Source of the DNA: Tetragonia tetragonoides
Taxonomy: Eukaryota > Streptophyta > Magnoliopsida > Caryophyllales > Aizoaceae
Reading direction: 5' to 3'
Assembly: GCA_038025085.1 (NCBI GenBank)
Contig: CM076148.1
Span: 21,432,501-21,496,500 of the forward strand
DNA: 64,000 nt
Each line of letters opens with the position of its first letter. Positions within the stretch are counted from its first letter, which is position 1. The position numbers and the translations under genes were made by a program. The notes below the pieces were generated by a model. It was not told the DNA's origin. It did no database searches and was given only the letters and a program-made list of their open reading frames with translations. Below are positions 10,309-22,530 of this stretch, one piece after another.

Positions 10309-13032
10309 TGTAATACCCCGTAATTTTTATTCATTTTAGAATAATAATTACTTAAAAAGAAAATGCAATTTCATATTTAAATTAATTAATTGGGCTCATA
10401 AATGTTTTTGAGTGCCTAATTAATATTGGGTTTTAGTTTTGGACCTAATTAAATTAATTGTGCCAAAAATAAAAAGAAACAAAATTGGGCTTAATTAAGT
10501 CGGATTGGCCGAAAATAATTAAGACCCAAATTGGGCCATTATTTTCGGCGAAGAGCCGAAAATATGGGGCATCAAATCAGTTTTCTTTTTTCAAAATTTG
10601 GTTTCCTAAATATTTGGTAAGTGGAGGGAAGCTAGGAGAGTTTTTAGGAAAGAATAAGTTTAGTTAAGGAAGGAGTGTATTTGGGCTCCTAAATACACTC
10701 ACCTTCCTCACATAACTGATTCTTTACCAAGCAAAAAAAAAAGAACTCACGTTCTCTCTCTCTTCACCTCACGGCCAAAATTCCTAGAGCAAAACGAAGG
10801 AGAAGTTCATCACTTTTCACAATCCATCTTGCTCAGTTTGAATCCCTTGAATTTTCAAGTAAGTTATCTAAATTGGTTTCCTTTGATTATTAAAAGCTTT
10901 TTGATTCAATTCAAGTATGATTTCATGAACCCTAGTTTTTGGATGATAAACGCTAATTTAGTTTTACCTAGGGTTTGTTAGATTCTATTAATTTTGCATG
11001 ATAGGATCATGATTAGGGTTTGGTTTGTGGTTTTTATTGAATTGGATCAAGTTTGAATGAAAAAGGTTAGATCTTTGTAATTTAACTAAATCTGGAAATA
11101 ATGGTAGACTTAAATAGATTAGGGTTTTGTTAATTGATTTGAAAAAGAAAAAACAAGAAGAAGACACGGCCGTGCCCGAAGGCACGACCGCGCCTTCCGC
11201 GGGCTGCACGGGCCACTGACCGTGCAGCCGGCACCAGCTGCACGCCGGCGGGTCAACCACCAGCGGGTCTGCTGGTGGTGGGGCCCGCTGGTGGTGGTGA
11301 TGGTGGTGTTGTTTTGGTTTGACTTGGTTTGACTAGTTGACTTGTTTAGGGTTTTGGAAAGTTTCCTATTTTTGCTTATGCAAATTCGTTTTTGGAAACT
11401 TTGAGCATGCATGAGTAACTAAATCTCCAGCAACTTAATTAATTAAATTAAGGGTACTAAATCATCTTTAAAGTTTAATAAAGTGGTTTAGAAGTCAAGG
11501 TATTCACTATTGTGATATTGTGGATTTGTTAGGACCCGTTGACCGCGCTTGAACGTAAGGAGCTTACGTTATTTGATTGTTGTGATTGCCTATTGCTAAG
11601 GTAATTCATGTCTTGTGAATTATGAAATCCCTTTGTCGTAATTCATGTCTCTATGAATTATGTAATCTCTTTGTCATAATTCATATCGTTTGGGATTTGT
11701 ATTCATTGTCTAGTATTGAATTAGGAATGTAAGGAGATGCATGTTTTATTATTGGTCATTGAACGAAAATTATGTTAATAATTGTTCAATTGGATATAGC
11801 TCAAAATTGCTATTTTGTATCATGTTAGTAAGCATGTGGATTCATGTTAGAAGCATGTTACTTCAATAAGTTGATATGAACTTTGCCGATTGATTAGGTG
11901 GATTTGGATTAAGGCCTAGATGCCCTTTCATGTAAAATGCCATCGGGACTTGTAACTATATTATGTTACTTGAGAAATGCCAAGATTATGTGATTTACTT
12001 GACTATGTGATCACCTTTGAATAAATTAATTGGGAGTTAAGATTTCTTTGGTAATAAATCCACCTAAGGGAGCGAATGAGAATTGTCAATTATGCGTTGA
12101 GTGGGTTCATATTCTGTGGAGTATGGCTCCAACGTGTTTGGTTAAAGCTTGTATCCATACAGTAAGCAATTGGGCAAGTGAAGTTTTGTTTTGAAACTGT
12201 TCTTCTTGAAAACCTAAGGGTTGAGAGAGGGTATGCATACTTAGGAACATCTAGAAGTACTTCGGGAGTCATCTATACTTCGGGACGGTTGATCCCTCTT
12301 TTGCCACTGCGCACGGGACTAAGATTCTATTGAGCCTTCTGTGGTTGGTCTCGACATTCTTACGATTCTCTTCTCTCTAATGAACTTGGCTAATGGATAA
12401 TAATAAATAATGAGATTTATTATTTGGTGATTGTTGTGTCTTTAAGTTTAAAGCATGTTGTCCTTACTTTTCTTAAAGCATGACTATTTAATTGGTTAAG
12501 CATGTGGACTTAATTTGGAGATTTAGATGAATTATGTGGTTATGAATTACTCAGCATCGCTAATTAGTTGTTTTTCTTTTTACTTGTGTTTGTTGTCCAT
12601 TTCTCTTCAATGGTAGGCCTATGATGAACCTATATGGAATTTGTCTATATGGGGGAGTAGATTGAAAGGATTATACCTCCAAGAGTAGAGCTTGAAAGGA
12701 GGTGTACCAAGAAGATAGTATATCTTCTAAAAACATTTATTGTATTGTTTAGTTTGGAACTTTGTCATTATTGGGATTTTTATTTATTGTAATGAGATTA
12801 ATTCTCTTGTATGAGAATTAATAAGTTTAATACTCTTATTTTCATTTGGACTAATTGTTTTAAGTTAGTTGAAAGATAGTTAATATTTAATTATCTAGTA
12901 CGTTGGTCTTTCTAGCCTTGTATTTGATTTGAACATCAAATACGGCGGTAACGCTTCGGATTTCCACAGTTTTTCCGCTGCGACTCGTGATTTTATATGA
13001 CTTTAAATTGGAAGAAAATTCGGGGTGTTACA
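10309..13032 (+). repeat. 3' LTR of the Tekay-type element
   Basis: It starts TGTAATACCCCG, ends GGTGTTACA and aligns to the 5' LTR along most of its length. It has a 42-bp insertion at 11529-11570 and lacks about 148 bp present after 2293 in the 5' copy. The GC-rich block recurs at about 11165-11250. Confidence 0.92.
11529..11570. other. 42-bp insertion in the 3' LTR with 5-bp direct repeats
   Basis: These bases are absent from the 5' LTR. ATTTG occurs on both sides (11524-11528 and 11571-11575). The insert ends in the short hairpin AACGTAAG-GAG-CTTACGTT. Confidence 0.7.
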
Positions 13033-14032
13033 ATAATACTATACCTTTTCATATGTCTTGCTTCATCTGCTTGCCTTTTGTTGTCCTTCTTTGATGTTCC
13101 CAGCAGTCCTTGAAATGGAGGATGGAAACAAAAAAATGGTTTTTTCACTCTCAAGCCACATGTCTCTATGGGGTTTGGGATGAATGGACAATTCATAAAC
13201 CTTCAAGTAGGTTTCTTTTGTGAAATATTCATACATATTGTCAGCCAAGTTACCCGTGAGACTTTTCACACATGCAGCCACATGCTTAAATAATGTAAAC
13301 CTCATATTACCCATATTTGAAAATCACATGTGTTTGCAATCAAGTTGACAGTGAAGGTGTGACTTCCTTCACTAACTTCATAGAGTCCCTCATCATCCAT
13401 TAAAATAGTGCATTTACTAGATTCGGAGTGCATTAGATGGCAATGGTCAGTTGCCATAGGTGTCAAGTACCCTCCCACAGATTAACAGCCCTCCTCTTTT
13501 TCACTATCTTGCTCATGCACCTCTTTCTAATCGACTCCAACAATGTTAGAATGGGTTTCTCCCTTAAAACCTCAAGTTTTTAGTTGAAGGACTCTACAAA
13601 GATAAATGTGGACTAATCACTCTTCATAATTGGGTCAAATTTGTACCTACTCCAAGTATGATGAGGCACATCTTTCATCATAGTAGCATTCAATTTTGAT
13701 CTTCATGTTACCAGAAAAATATGTTAGAAAATAGTGATATAGGTAGTTTAGTGTGCATAAAAGAAAGCAGCTAGTAAACTTACTTCACTGCTTCCATTTT
13801 TTTCGTAATCGATTGTATGCATGTGCAGCAGCCCAAAACCCCTCCTTGATCACATTTTGGCCAAATCTTAGCCTCAAATTTTGAAAGAAGTTATAGTTAC
13901 ATAAAAAGATGTAAAATATGCTAGGGTTCACTGGTTTTGGAACTAACCATGCCTCTGCTTCAAACCTTAAGTCCCTCAATAAATCCATCATACCATACTC
14001 ATCTCTATTCACTTTACAAATGCGGCATGTCT
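13033..14032 (-). pseudogene. MULE (Mutator-like) transposase relic, main part
   Basis: The minus strand carries the C-terminal half of a MuDR-type transposase with several frame changes. Recognisable pieces are DVPHHTWSRYKFDP and ESFN.KLEVLREKPILTL near 13520-13680, the SWIM-proximal KHVAACVKSLTGNL, then YFTKETYLKVYELSIHPKP and RHMKRYSII up to 13033. An intron-like segment seems to lie near 13740-13785, before GFWAAAHAYNRL. The zinc knuckle that should follow is at 715-934, across the Tekay insertion. Transposases of this family cut and paste DNA in the nucleus; this copy is dead. Confidence 0.72.
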
Positions 14033-14375
14033 TGTGTGGACTTAGTCCATCGTGTACCAAGTGAAGTATGGGGTGGCTCTGTTATTAGAGAGGTGTGTCT
14101 AGGTGAAGTATGGGGTGACTCCACTAATAGAGGGGTGACGCCAAGTATAAATTTGAGTGATGGCTCCAGGTGAAGTAGGGGGTGGCTTTAGGTGAAGTAA
14201 GGGGTGGCTCCACTATTAGAGGAGTGGCTCCATGTGAAGTATAGGTCGGATCCACTATTAGAAGGGTGGCTCTAGGTGAAGTATGGGGTGGCTCTAGGTG
14301 AAGTATGGGGTGGCTCCAATATTAGAGGGGTGACTCCAGGTGAAATATTGGTCCACCATGGACTAAGTCCACACA
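14033..14375. mobile_element. MITE with 28-bp terminal inverted repeats
   Basis: The left end (14033-14060) starts TGTGTGGACTTAGTCCATCG and the right end (14348-14375) is its near-perfect inverse. The ends carry an inner palindrome of the GTCCAC-C-GTGGAC type. The interior repeats variants of GGTGGCTCCAGGTGAAGTAT about ten times. No coding capacity is seen and the target duplication is not clear. Related pieces occur at 63297 and, inverted, at about 15250-15330. Confidence 0.7.
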
Positions 14376-14961
14376 TGTTTTTGTATTACAAATGTAATGC
14401 TCATCTCCTTTATTGCACACATTGATATCAAATACCTTTTTTTTCTATACAAATCATCACATCAAAACACATACCCAATTTCAGTGTACCTATCATCAAA
14501 GATAATCACCACATAAAACTGGTCAATCATGTTCAATTCACCTACTCAAATAACACAAAAAAAAGAGGAACAAAATGGCAAAAGAATGTAAAGAAACTCT
14601 TTGTTTTACAACGCTAAAATCACCAAACATTTATGGAATGAACGACCCACATAACAGAGCGTCAAAATCATCATCAGTACACAAACACACATGCAATAAC
14701 CTATATTTCTCAACACGTTTTGCATTTTTCAACTAAACCCTAATTTTATGGAAACAAAACCCTAATTCCTACACCATGTGTCAATTAATCTGCAAAATTG
14801 AAGCACATATAGCGATTTCGTACAAAATCCAACCAATGGACATGAATGGAAGAAAAAAAGCAAATTATTTACTCGGGAGTGGGGGTTACCATTTTGGTGA
14901 ATGGTGGTGAACTTCCTCAGCACGTGCACACAATCGTCGATCAAGAATATATATATGTATA

Positions 14962-14965
<4 letters not shown>

Positions 14966-15019
<54 letters not shown>
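14966..15019. repeat. (GA)n microsatellite
   Basis: An uninterrupted GA run of about 27 units follows a short TA-rich stretch. Confidence 0.95.
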
Positions 15020-15022
<3 letters not shown>

Positions 15023-16189
15023 TAGGAAATGGTAACTTTTCTTTGTTAATTACGTGAGTGGAGAGATAAACACTATACTAATGGAGCTTTAGTGTTTCGG
15101 AGGGAATTGTCGAGGTTAAAGGGATAGAGACACGAAATGAATAGAGAGAGAGAGAGGGCGTGAAAAGGTCTAAGTGGGTGGAATCATTAATTTTATATTT
15201 TTATTTCCTTTTCTTTGACGAAATTATTATTTGACTCGTGCAAAAAAAAGAAGGCCAAGAGCCACCCCTAATAAAATAGGGGTCACCCATTAACAGCACC
15301 AAAAACCAAAGCCACCCCATTTCACTCATAAAATCACATGTCAATAGACTCCATTTAGCAAAAGTTTCCTAATATAAATTATAAGATCTATTAACTCTCA
15401 CATTTGCAATCAGTCCAAATTCCAATAGTAGCTAGATGAACTGAATTTCAAGAGTCATTTGTCTAAGTTGACATAAATTGTCCAGTGACACAAATCCATA
15501 CAAAAACTTTTAGGTGCACGGAAATATTCCACATTTCTAATAGCAGCCCCACTTTAGAAGCTCTAGAACATAATTGCAATATTAGAGGGTTAGAGAAATT
15601 ATAATCTAAGTTTAATTTCTCGATCACAGTACCTAGTCTAGGAGTTGGACTATAACATTTTCTGAACATGAGAGATTGACCTAAAATGAGTAGTGTGTCC
15701 ATATACACATTGAAATAGCGACATAAGTAATGCCAATAGCACCATTAATAAGGACTTCCATTTGGAAAGGAACAACCATAACTCACTACTTTTCTCTCTT
15801 GTCAAGTGATATTTAAACTCAACCCAGAATTCTCCAACCTAAATGCCATTATATTAATGAGTTTTCAGTTGGGGCTTTATGAGATAAACCACAAAAAAAT
15901 TTCAATTTGAAAATGATGGAACATGGAGGTAATTTAGCAATTTGAAATAATTGAAAATTATAGTCAACTCAGCAACTTCATTCCAAATAGGTAATGAAAC
16001 ACGAAAATTTTTCGCCACCTTCAACATCCAAGAATTTGGCACAAAATTATACAAGCCTCAATAAAAATATCGTTAAAACCATACTCTAAATTAGCAAGAG
16101 TTTAAACAATTTATGATGGCAAGATTGTAATCTATCAGTTAGAATCTAAATAATTGGAATCTTAGCCACAAGTTTCCTGATGTGAATAC
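15020..16189. other. Non-coding stretch, no gene recognised
   Basis: AT-rich sequence without convincing coding signal. A segment at about 15250-15330 (GAGCCACCCCTAATAAAATA and following) looks like an inverted scrap of the 14033 MITE interior. The rest I cannot assign. Confidence 0.5.
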
Positions 16190-16760
16190 GGAAGCTCTGA
16201 TACCAAAAGTTGATATGATTTCACTAACAAAGAAAAATAACGTTTGAATCACTCAAAGGGATCTTGTTTTCAAGAATCACTGAATAACAAACTCACGAAT
16301 CACTTGTAAGGGTTTCAAACTGAATCACTCAGTTTCAGGGGTAAATACTCATGTGTTAATCTCAATAATCTGAATAATCTGAATTTACAAAGTTTGTGTT
16401 CAACCCCCATTTAAAGAAAAAGAAAGCCAAAAGAAACTAGGAAACCTATCACAGTTAGGAAACTAATTAATAACTACAACTTTCCTAAATAAGAAGAGAA
16501 CAAATAAGGAACTTTCCTAATTTTCTAAATAACTTTAGACGCCTAATGGAAGTAAAATCAGATTATTACTTTCCTAAATAATAACCAAAATAATTAATGA
16601 AACTAAACAAAAGATGGCAAGTAAAGTCCTTGGCGCCTAAGGCTTATGCGTCCATGCTCTAGCTATTGTTGTGTATTGTTCACGTCTCAATGAAGCTTCT
16701 AAGCATCTTCTTGCCACTTTAGCATAGTAACCTCAAGTGTTAGCTCATGTGGCGCCATAA
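16190..16760 (-). repeat. Possible minus-strand LTR retrotransposon scrap
   Basis: AGCTCTGATACCA at about 16193-16205 is the reverse complement of the tRNA-Met primer site, with sequence to its right that could be a minus-strand LTR (GTTGATATGATTTC and onward). The other LTR boundary and any internal coding sequence are not seen, so this is a weak call. Confidence 0.3.
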
Positions 16761-17350
16761 TCGTGATGCTAAGTAACTCAAGATCAAGCTCAAACACATC
16801 AAGAACTAAGTTCTTAAACTATTTCTCTTTGCTATCTTGTAGCTTGTCTTTTATAGCACATGGTCCTTCATCATTTGCAATGTTCTCAAATAACAAATAT
16901 AAGAGACCAAAAACAAAATTGACTATTACTATTGAGAATAGTTAGTACCCAGCCTATTGACACCATGGAGAAGTGAGATATGAGAGAGAGTGAGAGAGAC
17001 CCCCTCCCCCTGACCCCCCCCCCCCCCACCTACACTCGGTAAAACCCCTTGCCACCAGAACCAGCTTTCGGCGGTGACTCCAACAGATCTAAGTATTCTC
17101 GGCGCTGGCCCTTTGCGACAAGTAGAACCACTCCTCCACCCTTTTCCTTCGCCCAAGTCGTCCATGGAATTTCTTCTAATCCCTCTTCTTCTACCGGCCC
17201 AAACACTAAACCCCCTAAATTCCACTACTTTTACTCCCCCTCCTTCCTCTACCCCATCTAACCCCTCGACCCCCCTCGTTCTCCATCAGACCGAAAAGTG
17301 TAGATCTCAGCCTAGCCAGATCCACCTCACCGTCTGAGTTTAACCCACTG
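16761..17350. other. Non-coding stretch with a C homopolymer
   Basis: It contains a poly-C run (about 17015-17028) next to CT/GA-rich sequence and a Pro/Ser-rich open frame (17074-17337) with no recognisable domain. It may be the 5' part of the LINE relic that follows. Confidence 0.4.
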
Positions 17351-17359
17351 GCATAGGTT

Positions 17360-17581
17360 TTTGTTTCTTTGTTGACGGATGAATTGGCTCAACTGTGTGC
17401 TTCTTGGGCACATGCAATTATCTGTAAAGTCATTGGAGACTCCTTCTCAGAGGAGTACCTCCTCAAAATTTTGAGGAATCTCTGGCATTTTGTCGAAAAT
17501 TGGGATCGGCCCTTGGCAGAGGATTCTATGCCATCATTTTGGACTTGAAGGCGGAAGTTATGAGAATTCTGGGTGGAGGTC
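17360..17581 (+). pseudogene. LINE ORF1-like (DUF4283-type) fragment
   Basis: The plus strand reads LAQLCASWAHAIICKVIG, then YLLKILRNLWHF, with stops soon after. The pattern resembles the DUF4283 domain found in ORF1 of plant L1-type LINEs. It is cut off at 17581 by the Athila LTR start. The match is by eye only. Confidence 0.38.
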
Positions 17582-18873
17582 TGACGAGTGCCAAAATTAC
17601 TGTATATTTAATCCCCTATAATTTGTCTTTAGTGCTAATTTTGTGCCACTAATACTTATTCTAGCTCATATTTTGATTTAGAGAGCAAACTAGTACATTT
17701 ACTGTAAATTGAGCTAAACTCGTATTTTTGACAGGGTTCTGAATTTTGACCATAACTCACTCATCCGACATCGAAACCAGATAATTCAAAATGCTACGGA
17801 AACCTTGCAACAAGGACTACAACTTTGATGTTTGATTAATTTCTAACACAGTGAGGAACATATACGAAATCGGGTCACAAGCAACAGCTGTCCAAAACGT
17901 TATGAAATTATGTGACAAATTTGTATGGCTTGTTCCATCTTATGTTTCTTTTGTTTGCCAAAAATGAATCATTTTTTGCATCTTTTGCTGGACCCACTTA
18001 AAAAGAAACAAGTAGAGCTCACAAATTAAACAAGTCCCAAGCAATGACATTTTTATGAAACAAGCTGCGTGATTTAAGCAAATGTTAGGACTTTCCCCCA
18101 TTTGACTTTGTAGACAGTCGTACAACACCACTTTGAAGTCCAAGTTTCAGATTGCACTGCTCAAGATTGTTGTCAAGAAAAACAAGAAATACATGTCATT
18201 TTTGGATGGCAACATTTAATGGAGCAAAGAAGAAGAGTGAAGAAATGCTTAGGAGGAAGAACCAGAAGAACCCAAGGACAACAGTTGTAGCAATAGGGGT
18301 GGCTAGGCTAGTATATGTAGCTTGGTTGAATTGAATTCAAAAAAGACAAAACAAGGGCAGCCATATATGAACACACGCAGCAACTACAGCCATAGTAGCA
18401 CAAGGGAAGACTCTTTGCATTTGATTGGACAATAACTTGGCCGGCAATATTAAAAAGATGTTGAAGAAGTCTCCAAAAGATGAAGGATGCAGTAGCTCAG
18501 TAGCTCATACTTGAGCCTATAAATAGAACAAGACCCATTTGCTAAAGAGACACAAGAAGAGAGCTACCAGACCATAGTAGGAAACAAGGGAAAATGGAAG
18601 TGAGAGAGAGAGAGGGCATAATTAGTGCTAGGATCTTGACTTAGCTAACATTAAGTTAAGGTCTTAGTAATTAATTGACATCGAATTTTTAGGACATACA
18701 TTTGGAGCTATGACGCTTACACTTAGGGCTAAAAGTGACACCCGTGAGTATTCAATGTGTTCTTCTATTCTCTTTTCTTCCAATTTCTTTGTGTAGGTTA
18801 TTATGTTAGCTTAAATTTCTTGGGAAAGAACATGTAATTGACTCTAGATATTTTGGTTTTTGAGATATCTATT
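17582..18873 (+). repeat. Athila 5' LTR, left part
   Basis: It begins TGACGAGTGCCAAAATTACT. A TATA box (CCTATAAATAG) sits at 18516-18526, followed by a GA-rich leader. The sequence stops at the N1 insertion site and resumes at 26200. Confidence 0.7.
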
Positions 18874-20671
18874 TGTAGACACCCAAATGTGTCCCCCCTG
18901 GCGTAGCGCCCAATGATGATAACCTATAATCATGCTAAAGAAACGAATGTCATTGCTCGACGTACTTATGCTCATTTGAACCCCTTATCCATACTCATTC
19001 AGGATCTCAACAATTTTCATACCCACAAATAACCCTTCCCATAAGCTTTCCAATGCCATCTCATTTGTCCTAATCGGACACTGGAGTCAAAAGTTATGAT
19101 TTAATGAAATTATGGGCTAAAAACGATATTCTCATATACGCATATTACGGTTCAAGACTAATTTTTAGCCATGCAAGGATTAATTGGATTATTATCCCAC
19201 ATGGCTTGTATTCCCCTTTGAATTAGCTTTCCAACGATATATTATGGTCCATAATCCCATTAGAAACGAATAAGATATGATCCGATCATTGATTAATGCG
19301 ATGAAACAGACACTTCTCTAGTATTTGGGCCATAACTCATAGGATACTTGTGCTATTTTTGCCCAAAATATGTTAAAAGAAAGCCCTTTGAACAAGGAAT
19401 CCAACGCAGCAAGAATCGTGGGAGCAGAGGTCGTGAAACGGGCCGCCGGGCCTAGCGGCATGCCGCCACAGCCTCAACGGCAGCCGCTGGAGCTCATGCG
19501 GCACTATCGGGGCCGCTGAGCCTTCAGCGGCGCTCTGGTGGGCTGCTGGGCACCATTTTTGGCCCGGGAATCCTAATTTCCTATTTTCTTCACCCCAATC
19601 CCTATAAATAGCCCTCTAAAATCCGTTTTCGGGGCGAAGACTCATTATTACGGGATTTCTCCCAAGAGAACCCTAATCTCTCTCTCTCCTCTCTCATGCA
19701 ACCCTAATCAATCAATTCAAGCATTCATCAAGCCTCATTCAAGAGCAACTTCATAGACAAGAGCAAGGCAAATACAAGAGCAATTGACATTCAATTCTAA
19801 TCCAACAAAAGGTTAACCTGAGAGTAATTTTCTCAATCTTCCAAAACTCTTTTTCAGATCATGTTTTACTTTGATTATGATTATAGTTAATTTGTATATC
19901 ATATTTTGATTGTTTTAGTTTTGTTATTAATCATATTCATGTCCAGATTATTAATTTGCATGTTTCAATTAGTTTAATGCATCATAAGTATAAAGATTGC
20001 ATCTTTGCATTATTAGCATATTTAATTAGTATATTAGCATATAATTAGGGTTTTGCATATTCTGAGCCCAAGATTTCATATTAGCATATTTTTATTATTT
20101 TGTGTATAATTATTACTTTACTTCCATTGAAGTTGCTAACAATCTCATTGATGTGCATATGCAATTTGGCGCGTTTAGCAAGTAAGGTAAGATGAAGATT
20201 TATTCTTCTTCTATCTTATTATTGGTTTGGTTTGTGCTAATTAATGCATGCAATTGGATAATATGTGCAAAGTGATCACTTTAGTAATTTGGTTTGTTCA
20301 ACTCACCTAGTTAATTTAGGATCTTGGACGACCGGATTTGTATGGAACCTTGCAATATGAATTATGAATCAACATGGATGAGATTAGTAGAGGTCGTTAA
20401 TTCATACGATTTAGATAGGATTCGTTTTATCTTTTTCGTACCCACATCCCCGAACTCAATCTTTGGCCCTTTTGGGTATGAGTCAATTCCTAATAGGAAT
20501 TGGGTGCACTTTGTTGGTTTCCAATTGTTTCCTTAAAAATTGGTGGTGACTTCGCTATTTGCTTATTATTTCCCCTAGCACAATTAATCAAATTGCATAT
20601 GACGTATTATTTAACAACCATTAATTCCAACTAAATATTTCAATTAGCGCCGAAAGGCGAGGGTTCTTACA
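18874..20671 (+). repeat. 5' LTR of N1
   Basis: It begins TGTAGACACCCAAATG and ends GGGTTCTTACA. A GC-rich block (19441-19556) with the hairpin GCCGCTGA-GCCT-TCAGCGGC precedes a TATA box, CCTATAAATAG, at about 19601-19611. A CT-rich leader follows. Confidence 0.9.
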
Positions 20672-20672
20672 G

Positions 20673-20689
20673 TGGCGACTTCACTGGGG
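20673..20689 (+). other. Primer-binding site of N1
   Basis: TGGCGACTTCACTGGGG starts one base after the LTR. This is the form seen in plant Tat/Ogre elements, where it has been matched to tRNA-Arg. Confidence 0.75.
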
Positions 20690-21304
20690 ATTTAATAAGA
20701 GGGTGTAATTCGAAAGCTTATCCATATTGATTATTAATTCATATTTTTTGGTTCATGCCCTTATGTGTTCATTATTTATTTGCATTCATATCATCCATTT
20801 GCATGCGTTATCTTCGCAAGATGTTGAAAGACATCACCACACCATAAACAGGAATTACCCTTTGGAGCATTGTCTATGACTTAGGCCGGTGACCCACTAG
20901 GTCCGAATTACCTTTGCACATAGTCGTGTTCCGCCCCATGACATTTACATGTTTCCATTCAATATATGTAAAACGGTACGTTTAGTTTTACTATACATCC
21001 CATAGATGACGAAACGTATCGGGTCGTGGGTTACCTTATCCAACCATAGTTTTTTCAACCATTGCATTTAGTCCCATGGTCCATTCAAGGTGCTTAATTG
21101 ATTGTATGCCTTTTTGTGATTGATTGTTTCCTTGTTATGTGATTTGTTTCCTTAGATCGCTAGATTAGGTCCCCTTTAGGATCTTAGTGGTGTAGAGTAT
21201 AGGAAGTTTCCAATTTGTGTATGTCACTAAATTTGTAAACTAACTTAAGATCGAGTGTAGGATCTTTTCTTTTTAGGAAGTGGGATCCATGAATCTTCCC
21301 GACG

Positions 21305-21466
21305 ATGCTAGTAACCATATTAGAGCCCAATAAGAGAGGCAAGAACTGGAATCCTAATTCCTACTGTAAGTACCATCAAGGAAATGGTCATATGACTGAA
21401 GAATGCATGCATTTGAAGCGCGAGATCCAAGATTTGATCGACGATGAGACCATCCATGCACCATGA
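21305..21466 (+). pseudogene. Gag zinc-knuckle scrap of N1
   Basis: A 53-codon frame contains YCKYHQGNGHMTEECMHLKR, a CX2HX4HX4C knuckle variant, followed by EIQDLIDD. The same motif occurs in A1 (near 31640) and B. It is the only Tat gag sequence left in N1; whether it is translated is unknown. Confidence 0.6.
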
Positions 21467-22259
21467 ACCCAAGTGATTGAATTGGACGCCTAGCCAAGTC
21501 GCGAAGCCCAAGCTCAAATTTCTTAGAGTCATAGTCTAGTTGGAGAATTCCCTTTCCCCTTTTCTCTTTGTCGAGTCCAAGTCTTGTCTTATGATTTCCC
21601 TTAAAGCATTGTCTTGCTTTCTTTTGATTGAATAAAATAAGCCTGCATTTCTTTCGTGGAATTTCTCTTAATTGCAAATGCAATGATGAATCTGAGTTGC
21701 CAAACTTAATCAATGCAAAGGGCCTTAACTATTGAGAAGAGGACCTAAGAAAAAGAATAAAAAAAAAAAGGAAAAGCAAAGGGACACACATCCTGTAAGT
21801 CATTCCGAGGACATGAGGCATTCATTTGACACCATTCATTATTATCCTATTGCCCACAATGCAAACTACCACTTTGAGCCATCAAACACAAGCCACATTC
21901 TTTCTTGAACCACATTACCCTAACCCGGGTACGGTAAGTGTGCAACAATTTCTAAGTGTCACCCAAAATCTCAAGAGTAGCGAGAAAAACTCCGAAAAGA
22001 CTTCAAAAAAAAAAAAAAAGAAAAAAAAAAGAGCAATTGTCGAGAACTCAAAAAAAGAGAGAAACAAAAGTTTCAAATACATCAAGAGAGCACCAAAATA
22101 ACAAGAGAGTTTCCTCATCTCAAAATATCAAGTGACACCCAACACACAAGGGTTTTATGGGAATTTGAGCTTTATTATCCTTTCTTTGGCAACCCGCACC
22201 TTGGCCTAACATTACAACGCAAAACACCTCTTAGAGCTATGAATCTTAAAAGATGTGTG

Positions 22260-22530
22260 TGCACCTGCAAAAAAAAAATTAAAAAAGAGCCCGCTAGGTT
22301 GAAAACCCGAGAGGGCGGCCTAGGCAAAAGTTAGGGCATAATTATTTAAAAGCCCGTTAAGTCTATTCACTCAATGACTTAGGCAAAAATGGCAAGCTCA
22401 CTGGGTCGATCATCTAAGACAATGATCCAGGCAAAAGTTAGGGCACTAAAAATCAAAGGTCCTTGAACTACATTTTGGCTTGATTCCTCGATAGATACGT
22501 AGTTAACTCTTTGAGGCCCGGTCGTACTCT
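22260..22530 (+). other. Conserved Tat-element 3' motifs in N1
   Basis: GGTTGAAAACCCGAGAGGGC followed by GGCCTAGGCAAAAGTTAGGG (about 22296-22340) is nearly identical to 55290-55337 in element C. A degenerate ACTAC...GATACGTAG motif follows at about 22468-22512. No ORF is supported here. Confidence 0.6.

Larger units (their letters stand above)
935..13032 (+). mobile_element. Tekay/Del-type chromovirus LTR retrotransposon (degenerate)
   Basis: This is a complete but decayed element of about 12.1 kb. It has a 5' LTR (935-3774), a tRNA-iMet primer site, a SINE-loaded leader, an extra ORF, gag, protease, RT, RNase H, integrase and chromodomain in order, a polypurine tract, and a 3' LTR (10309-13032). 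The flanks ATGAT (930-934) and ATAAT (13033-13037) fit a 5-bp target duplication with one mismatch. The chromodomain after integrase and the pol order place it in the chromoviruses; gag and integrase text resemble Tekay/Del. Nonsense and frameshift mutations in every coding part mean it cannot move by itself. Confidence 0.9.

Noticed and set aside
16193..16205. AGCTCTGATACCA as part of a tRNA-Met gene
   Set aside because: Only the 3'-end match is present, with no cloverleaf; a primer-binding site in reverse fits better.
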